Shown here: positions 1 to 5,484 of the stretch, piece by piece
How positions within the stretch are numbered: position 1 is the first letter of the stretch
Layout of the letters: each line of letters begins with the position of its first letter
Source: a bacterium
GTDB lineage: Bacteria; Margulisbacteria; Marinamargulisbacteria; JAAEMD01
Assembly (NCBI GenBank): GCA_024225875.1
Contig: JAAEMD010000238.1
Span: 1 to 7,793 of the forward strand
Direction: 5' to 3'
DNA length: 7,793 nt
Made by a program: the position numbers and the translations under genes
Notes under the pieces: generated by a model
What the model saw: the letters and a program-made list of their open reading frames with translations, nothing else
What the model was told of the DNA's origin: nothing
Database searches by the model: none

Positions 1-177
1 CTGGTTAGCATAAAGTTCTGGCAAAAAGCACAGGTTGAAAAACAAAATACACAGGTAGATAAAGCTCTTAAAGTCTTGTTTCCTTCTCAATTCTCACCTC
101 TTACAAATATTGTGCTGGTCAGCTCAATAATACAGAAGCCCGGCCAGGTTAAAAATATGATCACAGATATGAGCTGA
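1..177 (+). CDS. 3' end of an unidentified protein gene (partial)
   Basis: Frame 1 is open from the first base to a TGA at 175-177, giving 58 C-terminal residues; the gene starts outside the window. The peptide has a polar, probably helical stretch (QKAQVEKQNTQVDKALKVLF), then a FPSQFSPLTNIVLV segment, and ends PGQVKNMITDMS. Balanced residue composition and an amphipathic pattern favour real coding over chance, but no diagnostic motif is present. The order 'coiled segment - LFP - NIV - Q' faintly recalls the C-terminus of GspL/PilM-type secretion proteins. That is only a guess and I assign no function. The 465 nt without genes that follow suggest this is the last gene of its transcription unit. 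Confidence 0.6.
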   Translation: MVSIKFWQKAQVEKQNTQVDKALKVLFPSQFSPLTNIVLVSSIIQKPGQVKNMITDMS

Positions 178-507
178 CAATATAAAGATACATAACTCTT
201 AATCAGGTATCTTCACCATGATTTTTAACAGCTGATTTATTCGGGTTTCACTTTCCTTTGAGATTAAGAGGGTTCTATCGTTAAATTAAAAAATATCGTT
301 ACTCAAAGGCTTCTTAATTTATCATAAACTTCAATGAAGTATAGTTTTTACGGCTCTTAAATGTCAATACCACAAACTCGTATACTTTGCGCTATATAAT
401 TGAATCAAAATATACATTACTGTATTTATTCCATATCAACTTCCTGGACTCATTTCTTCAACCTGTGATTTTATAATTTACAGTGATTCTGCGTTACTGC
501 TTCTTTT

Positions 508-577
508 TATAGCTGGTACAAATTAAACTGTCCGTTTAAACTTCAGTGCAGGACATTTTATTTTGGAACAGTTATAG
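508..577. mobile_element. MITE-like inverted-repeat element, short copy
   Basis: A 70-bp element with imperfect terminal inverted repeats: left arm 508-534 and right arm 550-576 match at 21 of 27 positions when one is reverse-complemented, sharing the cores CAAA and TGTCC. The 5-mer TATAG occurs at both edges (508-512 and 573-577), as a target duplication would, although TATA is itself palindromic. The same sequence recurs in the same orientation at 3570-3686: the first 33 nt match at 31 positions and the last 38 at 33. This copy lacks about 47 nt of the interior of that one. It encodes nothing. It most likely descends from a transposon or non-autonomous MITE; IS ends carrying TGTCC are common among DDE (rve-type) elements, but I cannot name the family. 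A REP-like intergenic repeat is the alternative. Confidence 0.7.
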
Positions 578-632
578 CAGTCAATACAGCCTGGAATTTT
601 GTTGTATTTCGAAAAACTTCTTTATGTTAAAA

Positions 633-638
633 TATAAT
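633..638 (+). promoter_or_regulatory. Consensus -10 box TATAAT abutting the proS start
   Basis: TATAAT at 633-638 matches the sigma70-type -10 consensus exactly but lies only 4 nt before the proS ATG at 643. No good TTGACA-like box is found 16-18 nt upstream. A transcript from it would begin at or just inside the start codon and so be leaderless or nearly so. It may equally be a chance match in AT-rich DNA. A weaker alternative pair, TTGTTG at 599-604 and TATGTT at 623-628, would give a leader of a few nucleotides. Confidence 0.25.
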
Positions 639-642
639 TGTT

Positions 643-2361
643 ATGAGATATTCAAAGCTATTCTGTCCTACAATAAAGGAAGTGCCAAAGGAAGCTGAAA
701 TAGCAAGTCATCAGTTAATGCTGCGGGCCGGCCTGGTACGAAAGATATCATCAGGCATCTACTCATATTTACCACTTGGTTTAAGAGTACTTAAAAAATT
801 TGAAAATATAGTTCGAGAAGAGTTAAATAAGGCTGGTTGCCAGGAAGTATTATTTCCGGCCATCATACCAGCAGATCTATGGCTGGAATCAGGAAGATGG
901 GAAAAATACGGAAAAGAACTGCTGCGTATCAAAGATCGTAATAATAAAGAGTTCTGCTTTGGACCAACCCATGAAGAAGTAGTTACTGATCTAATAAGAA
1001 AAAACATCAAGTCCTATAAGCAGCTGCCTTTAATCCTGTATCAAATTCAAAATAAGTTCCGTGATGAAATAAGACCCAGATTCGGCATAATGCGCAGTCG
1101 AGAATTCGGTATGAAAGATGCTTACAGCTTTCATGAAACTGAAGAATGTCTTGATAAGACATACAAAGCTATGATTAAAACTTATTGCCGGATTTTTGAG
1201 CGGTGCGGGCTTAATTTTAAAATTGTACAGGCCGACAGTGGTTCCATAGGTGGAAACGTGAGTGCTGAGTTTATGGTAACTGCTAATACTGGAGAGGATG
1301 CTATCATCGAGTGTTCCAGCTGTTCTTATACTGCAAACATAGAAGCAGCAGAGCTGGCTGCCCCTGAAGACAGCGAACTTGAGACACCAGTGATTGAGTA
1401 TTCAGAGGTTCATACTCCTGATCTAAAAACAGTTAAACAAACAGCTGCATTCTTTAAAGTTTCTGAAAAATACTTTATAAAAACCTTAATATATCTTGCA
1501 GATCAAAAACCAGTAGCTGTACTTATAAGAGGTAGTGATTCTATTAATGAAATAAAATTAAGAAAAGCTTTAAACTGCGAATATCTGAATCTGGCTGATG
1601 ATGAAACAGTCCAGAAAGTAACAGGTGCTCCGGCAGGCTTTGCAGGACCTGTCAACTTAAATTTTGATATGATAATAATCGCTGACTATTCAATAAAAGC
1701 TTCAAACAGTTTCTATACCGGTGCAAACAAAAAAGATTATCATCTGAAAAATGTTGTTATTAAACGTGATTTTAAACCCGGCAAATATGTTGATATAAGA
1801 AATGCTAAAGAAAGTGACCCCTGTTCGAAGTGTACAGATGGACATTATCGTTTAATACGAGGTATTGAGGCTGGACATGTTTTTCAACTGGGCAAAAAGT
1901 ATTCTGAAGCTATGTCTGCATCTTTTCTTGACTCTTCCGGTAAAGAAAAAATAATGACTATGGGTTGTTATGGCATAGGCACTGGACGTACTGTAGCTGC
2001 TGCTATAGAGCAAAACTATGACAGTAATGGCATAATATGGCCATTATCATTAGCACCATATCATGTAGATATTATTTTAACTAACAAAAAAGAGCCGGTT
2101 CTTACTTCTTTTGCAGAAAAACTGTATCAGTTATTGATTGATGAAAATATCGAGGTGATATTTGATGATCGTGATGAGTCTGCCGGAAAAAAGTTTAAAG
2201 ACGCCGAACTTATAGGTTTTCCTGTTCAATTAATTATAGGCCGCAAATTAAAGGATGATGGTCTTGTAGAAATGAAAATCAGATCTACAAATAAAGTTTA
2301 TCTTATACCTGAAGAAAATATTCTTAAAAAAATCAGACAGGTACTTTCAAATGAATCTTAG
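643..2361 (+). CDS. proS: Prolyl-tRNA synthetase, bacterial type with editing domain
   Basis: Cytoplasmic class II aminoacyl-tRNA synthetase that activates proline with ATP and charges tRNA-Pro. The 572-residue length fits the bacterial (E. coli-like) form. The N-terminus MRYSKLF and the GIYSYLPLGLRVL segment (39-51) are typical. The proline-specific FGPTHEEV lies at 107-114, motif 2 (FRDEIRPRFGIMRSREFGMKDAY) spans 139-161, and motif 3 (GCYGIGTGRTVAAAIEQNYD) spans 441-460. The INS editing domain, which clears Ala-tRNA-Pro, occupies about 224-407; K280 in FIKTLIY corresponds to the conserved editing lysine. Two CxxC pairs, C224/C227 and C394/C397, bracket it, as in many homologues. The anticodon-binding domain is about 466-568. 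The start is fixed by the family N-terminus, yet no Shine-Dalgarno precedes it. The gene is intact and its last 11 nt overlap the next gene, so the two are probably co-transcribed. Confidence 0.97.
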   Translation: MRYSKLFCPTIKEVPKEAEIASHQLMLRAGLVRKISSGIYSYLPLGLRVLKKFENIVREELNKAGCQEVLFPAIIPADLWLESGRWEKYGKELLRIKDRNNKEFCFGPTHEEVVTDLIRKNIKSYKQLPLILYQIQNKFRDEIRPRFGIMRSREFGMKDAYSFHETEECLDKTYKAMIKTYCRIFERCGLNFKIVQADSGSIGGNVSAEFMVTANTGEDAIIECSSCSYTANIEAAELAAPEDSELETPVIEYSEVHTPDLKTVKQTAAFFKVSEKYFIKTLIYLADQKPVAVLIRGSDSINEIKLRKALNCEYLNLADDETVQKVTGAPAGFAGPVNLNFDMIIIADYSIKASNSFYTGANKKDYHLKNVVIKRDFKPGKYVDIRNAKESDPCSKCTDGHYRLIRGIEAGHVFQLGKKYSEAMSASFLDSSGKEKIMTMGCYGIGTGRTVAAAIEQNYDSNGIIWPLSLAPYHVDIILTNKKEPVLTSFAEKLYQLLIDENIEVIFDDRDESAGKKFKDAELIGFPVQLIIGRKLKDDGLVEMKIRSTNKVYLIPEENILKKIRQVLSNES

Positions 2362-2974
2362 CTTTCTGCCAGGAGCCATACTTTTAATTATTCTTTTTCT
2401 TAATTCTGAGAACCCTACCCATATCAGTGCAAACAAAATAGACCCTGAACATTACAGCCATGTAAACGCAGCCCGTACCAGTACAGCAAAGGTGGAAAAT
2501 GATCCGGATTTCAAAGCAATTCACTATTATATAACATCAACCTATAAAAGAATTAATAAAGAAGATGCTGCGCTTATCTCCAAATACCTTGTAGACTATG
2601 GAAAAAAACATAAGTTAGACCCCAAGTTTGCTGCTGCTGTTATTGCACGAGAGTCAGGTTTTAACAAAAAAGCAATAAGTCCAACCGGGGCTAAAGGCCT
2701 GGGACAAATAAAAAAATTTAATTTTAAAAACCTTAATATCAGTAATCCTTATGACATAAAGCAAAACATCAATGGCACAATAAAATATTTGAAAGAAAAA
2801 TTCGCCCACTGGCATAATAAAGCAAAAAAAGAGGAACTGGCCCTGGCATCATATTATAAAGGCTATACTGCTGTTAAACGTACTAACGGAAAGCTGGATA
2901 ATAAAACTGAAAACTATGTTAAAGACATTTTAAACAACTATAAAGTAATAACAGGCATAAGAAATCGTTTTTAA
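2351..2974 (+). CDS. Lytic transglycosylase, SLT-domain (family 1-like)
   Basis: A 207-residue peptidoglycan-cleaving enzyme predicted to cut the MurNAc-GlcNAc bond with formation of 1,6-anhydroMurNAc. An N-terminal hydrophobic stretch (residues 4-18, LPGAILLIILF) suggests export or membrane anchoring, though its n-region lacks the usual Lys/Arg. The SLT catalytic domain covers about 75-200: the catalytic glutamate is E101 in ARESGFN, followed by ISPTGAKGLGQI (109-120) and NPYDIKQNINGTIKYLKEK (132-150). Two family motifs are altered: GLMQ is GLGQ (116-119) and AYNAG is SYYKG (167-171), with the conserved Tyr kept as Y168. The ATG lies inside the end of proS (11-nt overlap), with a weak AGGT at 2339-2342 eight nt upstream, which implies translational coupling. 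I give no gene symbol because several LT families share these motifs. Confidence 0.85.
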   Translation: MNLSFLPGAILLIILFLNSENPTHISANKIDPEHYSHVNAARTSTAKVENDPDFKAIHYYITSTYKRINKEDAALISKYLVDYGKKHKLDPKFAAAVIARESGFNKKAISPTGAKGLGQIKKFNFKNLNISNPYDIKQNINGTIKYLKEKFAHWHNKAKKEELALASYYKGYTAVKRTNGKLDNKTENYVKDILNNYKVITGIRNRF

Positions 2975-3000
2975 TTTTCAATTAAGGCTCATTTTTTTAA

Positions 3001-3558
3001 ATGAAAAAAAAACAGAAAACAAGTTTAATCAGAGCATCTTTTCTCTCACCAGATGCTGCACTTTCAATATTTTATTTGTTGTATTTTTTATATTCTATCA
3101 ATGATCTGATTATAAAAAGCGAAAATCTCGAAAAAATATTATGGAATCTAATAAAATCAGAATTGTTCTATGTTGCAGGCAAATGCAGGAACTGTAGTAA
3201 ATGCTGCCGTAAAATGACCTTGATTCATAATAACATCAATATAGACACCAGTGAAAAATTTCGAAAAATATCTACAACAGACCCTTATTACCTGAACTTT
3301 AAACCGGCTTACCTGGATAAGGATAATAATAACCCTGTAATATCTTATTTTGCATGTCAGTTATTAAACAGGGATGGCATGTGCAGTGATTATAGATGTC
3401 GCCCGGATTTCTGCCATGACTTCCCTGTCAGCAGTTTCATCCAGAATGACCATATAACAGAGTTTTGCGGTTATAAAATAAAGAGAACAAAAATAAATCC
3501 CTGCTTTAGCAATAAATCTTTAAAATTAAGAGTTTCTAATATAAATAAACATTTATGA
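3001..3558 (+). CDS. YkgJ-family cysteine-cluster protein
   Basis: A 185-residue protein of the YkgJ / UPF0153 type, predicted to bind zinc or an iron-sulphur cluster; the biochemical role of most members is unknown, though some are annotated flagellin N-methylases. The signature is a CxxCxxCC cluster (C62, C65, C68, C69), then C119, C128 and the YRCRPDFCHDFP segment (131-142, with C133 and C138), then C156 and C168. This fits the family pattern of an N-terminal cysteine cluster followed by 'C..Y..RP..CR.FP..'. The first 60 residues are extra to the core and include a hydrophobic stretch at about 18-34 (AALSIFYLLYFLYSI) that could be a membrane or amphipathic helix. AAGG at 2984-2987 sits 13 nt before the ATG, a long spacing, so initiation may be weak or coupled to the gene 26 nt upstream. 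No flagellar genes are nearby, so a methylase role is not supported here. Confidence 0.8.
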   Translation: MKKKQKTSLIRASFLSPDAALSIFYLLYFLYSINDLIIKSENLEKILWNLIKSELFYVAGKCRNCSKCCRKMTLIHNNINIDTSEKFRKISTTDPYYLNFKPAYLDKDNNNPVISYFACQLLNRDGMCSDYRCRPDFCHDFPVSSFIQNDHITEFCGYKIKRTKINPCFSNKSLKLRVSNINKHL

Positions 3559-3569
3559 TTACTTAAAAG

Positions 3570-3686
3570 TATAGCTGATACAAATTGAACTGTCCGTTTA
3601 AATTTGGAAGTGCAGTGTACAGACGTACATAAACGAAGTCATTTGAAAACTTCAGTGTCGGACATTTTACTTTGGCACAGATATAG
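3570..3686. mobile_element. MITE-like inverted-repeat element, long copy
   Basis: A 117-bp element beginning 11 nt after the ykgJ-like stop codon. Terminal inverted repeats 3570-3596 and 3659-3685 match at 20 of 27 positions after reverse complementation. Both edges carry TATAG (3570-3574 and 3682-3686). It is the longer sibling of the element at 508-577, in the same orientation. The interior, absent from the short copy, includes a small dyad TGTAC-AGAC-GTACA at 3616-3629 and GAAGT/ACTTC at 3607-3611 and 3649-3653. It encodes no transposase. As RNA its arms could pair into a long imperfect stem and attenuate read-through from the proS-slt-ykgJ block. It is likely a non-autonomous transposon remnant; the parent family is not identified. 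Confidence 0.75.
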
Positions 3687-3708
3687 AACCCGTATTTCAA
3701 GACTTTTC

Positions 3709-3735
3709 TGTACAAATATAATGTTATATTGTACA
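3709..3735 (+). promoter_or_regulatory. Palindrome overlapping a TATAAT box, candidate S1 promoter/operator
   Basis: TGTACAA (3709-3715) and TTGTACA (3729-3735) are perfect inverted copies, and TATAA (3717-3721) pairs with TTATA (3724-3728), leaving one unpaired A at 3716 and a TG centre. The palindrome contains an exact TATAAT at 3717-3722. A -35 box is weak: TTTCAA at 3695-3700 with a 16-nt spacer. The 120-nt distance to the S1 start would give a leader of about 110 nt. The arrangement suggests a dimeric repressor site sitting on a promoter. With only a 2-nt centre it makes a poor RNA hairpin and no T-run follows directly, so a terminator is less likely. This is inference from sequence shape only. 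Confidence 0.4.
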
Positions 3736-3827
3736 CTTTTAAGAATTTTTAATGTTCGGGCTGTTAAACCAGATAAAACACTTTTTGTATTACAAAAAAA
3801 ATCCGGACAATCATCTTATTGAGTCTT

Positions 3828-3834
3828 AAAGGAG
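3828..3834 (+). promoter_or_regulatory. Ribosome binding site that fixes the S1 gene start
   Basis: AAAGGAG is a strong Shine-Dalgarno match, 8 nt before the ATG at 3843. It decides against the in-frame TTG at 3819, which lies upstream of this site and has no Shine-Dalgarno of its own. Confidence 0.85.
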
Positions 3835-3842
3835 CATTTTTT

Positions 3843-5432
3843 ATGAGTGAAGGAACAAAACTTGGAACATTAAATGATAAGGAAGAAATAAAAGATATCT
3901 CTAGTTCAACAGGTATAATATCTGAAGTTAAGGGAACAAAGCTGGGAGAAATATCAGACTTTGAAAAAAGCCTTTTCATTGAAGAAGCTATTGAAGAAGA
4001 GAGTAATAAAAAAGAAGAGGATTTATTACTGGACGAAACATTAAAAGCCAGAGAATCTGACAATAACCAGGAAACACCGGACAAAATAGAATTTCAAGAA
4101 AATGCTGAAGTAACCAAAAATATAGAAACAGCAAAACCAGTGTCACAACAAGAAATTCCTGCAGCAGCAGAAATATCCCTGGACACATATACTGAAGAAA
4201 AAAAGTCAGATGAAGAAAGTAAAAAAGAAAAAATAACAGCATTACAGGTTAAAACAGCAAAATCCCCGGCCAGCAGTGAAGATATTTTTCAAAAGGAAAT
4301 GGATCAGCTTGATATTGATTTTCGTGAAGGAGATATCATAAAAGGAACTGTAAGGGCTGTTGAAAAATTCGGTATTTATGTTGATTTCGGATACAAGTCT
4401 GATGGATTGGTATCAAGCACTGAGTTTTATAACGAAAATGAATCGAACAGCATGGAAAAGATCAAAACAGGCGATGATATCAGTGTGTATATTCTAAAGC
4501 TGGAAAGCAAAGAAGGCTACACTATACTTTCTGCTAAAAGAGCAGAATATGAGCTTGCCTGGAACTCTCTGGACAGTGCCCAGAAATCCAGGAACACTAT
4601 TGAAGTATTCGTAACATCAAAAGTACAGGGCGGTCTGGTTGCAAGCTATAAAGGAATTAAAGGATTCATTCCTGCTTCACAGGTTGTAAAAGAAGGAGAT
4701 GAGGTACTGGAGACTTTTGTTAACTCCAGATTAGATGTTAATGTTATCCAGGTTGATAGAAAACGCAGAAAAGTAATATTTTCAGCAAAAACAAAAAAAA
4801 CAAAATCAAAAAAAGAAGCAATATCAAAGATAATGGAAACTATAGAGGTAGGACAGGTTATATCCGGCAAAGTTACCTGTATTAAAGATTTTGGTGCTTT
4901 TATTGATATTGGTGGTATAGAAGGCTTAGCACACATATCTGAGCTGTCATGGTCAAGAGTTAATCATCCATCAGAACTGCTGAAAACAGGCCAGACCATT
5001 AATGTTTTTATTCTGGGAATAGATAAGGAACATATCCATATTTCACTTGGCATGAAACAGCTGGAACCCGATCCCTGGGTACAGGTAGCAGATAAGTATT
5101 CTGTTAGCCAGGTTATAACAGGCACTATATCCAGAATAGTTCCATTTGGCGCTTTCATTAAAATCGATGATAAAATAGAAGGTCTCATACATATTTCTGA
5201 ACTATCCTATAATAGAGTAGATAAAGTATCTGATGTAGTATCAATAGGGTTAAAGGTGCAGGCAAAAATAATAAAACTAATACCGGAAGAACAAAAAATA
5301 GGGCTCAGTTTAAAAGGCATACACACTGAAGATAATCTTAATCCGGCAGCCAGTGAAGACAGCAAAGAAGATAATATAAAAAAAGATGATGAAAAAGAAG
5401 CTGTTAAAAACGAAGTAGGAATAAACATATAG
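3843..5432 (+). CDS. rpsA: S1-domain RNA-binding protein, ribosomal protein S1-type
   Basis: A 529-residue protein with four S1 (OB-fold) RNA-binding domains, probably the cell's ribosomal protein S1, which recruits mRNA to the 30S subunit. Approximate domains: D1 161-233 (GDIIKGTVRAVEKFGIYVDF), D2 251-316 (the GGLVASYKGIKGFIPASQV type), D3 336-405 (GKVTCIKDFGAFIDIGGIEG, then LAHISELSW) and D4 421-491 (GTISRIVPFGAFIKIDDKIE, then GLIHISELSYNRV). D3 and D4 are the canonical, best-conserved pair. The first ~155 residues are unlike a folded domain: rich in Glu, Lys, Asp and Ser, probably disordered, with GTKLG at residues 4-8 and again at 31-35. The C-tail (492-529) is also charged. E. coli S1 has six domains; four-domain forms are common in other phyla. 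The gene probably has its own promoter (palindrome at 3709-3735). The start is chosen by the strong Shine-Dalgarno at 3828. The symbol is tentative because other multi-S1 proteins exist. Confidence 0.85.
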   Translation: MSEGTKLGTLNDKEEIKDISSSTGIISEVKGTKLGEISDFEKSLFIEEAIEEESNKKEEDLLLDETLKARESDNNQETPDKIEFQENAEVTKNIETAKPVSQQEIPAAAEISLDTYTEEKKSDEESKKEKITALQVKTAKSPASSEDIFQKEMDQLDIDFREGDIIKGTVRAVEKFGIYVDFGYKSDGLVSSTEFYNENESNSMEKIKTGDDISVYILKLESKEGYTILSAKRAEYELAWNSLDSAQKSRNTIEVFVTSKVQGGLVASYKGIKGFIPASQVVKEGDEVLETFVNSRLDVNVIQVDRKRRKVIFSAKTKKTKSKKEAISKIMETIEVGQVISGKVTCIKDFGAFIDIGGIEGLAHISELSWSRVNHPSELLKTGQTINVFILGIDKEHIHISLGMKQLEPDPWVQVADKYSVSQVITGTISRIVPFGAFIKIDDKIEGLIHISELSYNRVDKVSDVVSIGLKVQAKIIKLIPEEQKIGLSLKGIHTEDNLNPAASEDSKEDNIKKDDEKEAVKNEVGINI

Positions 5433-5444
5433 GAAAGAATAGTA

Positions 5445-5472
5445 TTGTGTGTGCTGCCTTAAGCACACATAA
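5445..5472 (+). other. Hairpin in the S1-patatin intergenic gap
   Basis: Arms 5445-5454 and 5463-5472 pair over 10 positions, including perfect TGTGTGC (5448-5454) with GCACACA (5463-5469), one G-T wobble and two A-T pairs; a further T-A pair closes a 6-nt loop. No T-run follows, so it is not a normal intrinsic terminator. It lies between an AGGAAAG at 5431-5437, overlapping the S1 stop, and the GTG start of the patatin gene at 5485, which has no Shine-Dalgarno at normal distance. It could influence patatin translation, protect the upstream mRNA end, or be a processing site. Confidence 0.5.
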
Positions 5473-5484
5473 TCCAGTAGATAA

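Larger units (their letters stand above)
178..642. other. Non-coding spacer ahead of proS
   Basis: This 465-nt stretch holds no convincing reading frame on either strand; the longest ATG-initiated frames I find are under about 20 codons and lack a ribosome binding site. The first part is rich in short inverted repeats: AAGATAC 185-191 with GTATCTT 207-213; CTCTTAATC 196-204 with GATTAAGAG 262-270; CCTTTGAG 255-262 with CTCAAAGG 302-309; and ATTAAGA 263-269 with TCTTAAT 312-318. TATCGTTA occurs twice (276-283 and 294-301). A 13-bp palindrome, ACTTCA-A-TGAAGT, lies at 328-340. A TATAAT is present at 395-400 without a recognisable -35 box. The last part contains the inverted-repeat element at 508-577. 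I see no tRNA, no known riboswitch and no hairpin followed directly by a T-run. Confidence 0.6.

Noticed and set aside
1..177. Assignment of the upstream partial gene to GspL/PilM (secretion or pilus)
   Set aside because: The resemblance rests on a few scattered residues in 58 amino acids; insufficient to name.
759..1010. Minus-strand 83-codon reading frame inside proS
   Set aside because: It lies wholly within the conserved catalytic core of prolyl-tRNA synthetase; a chance antisense frame.
508..3686. CRISPR or tandem repeat interpretation of the repeated sequence
   Set aside because: Only two copies about 3 kb apart with inverted-repeat ends; no regular spacing and no cas genes.
3782..3798. 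Terminator or operator formed by TTTTTGTA/TACAAAAA in the S1 leader
   Set aside because: Nearly all A/T with a 1-nt centre, followed by A's; likely incidental in AT-rich DNA.
3604..3822. 72-codon + strand reading frame across the long MITE-like element and the S1 leader
   Set aside because: It has no ribosome binding site, crosses the inverted-repeat element and the palindrome, and its residue composition looks random; it appears to be a chance frame.
3819..3842. TTG at 3819 as the S1 gene start
   Set aside because: The strong AAAGGAG at 3828-3834 lies after it and points to the ATG at 3843.
5445..5472. Intrinsic transcription terminator after the S1 gene
   Set aside because: The stem is good but is not followed by a T-run on either strand.
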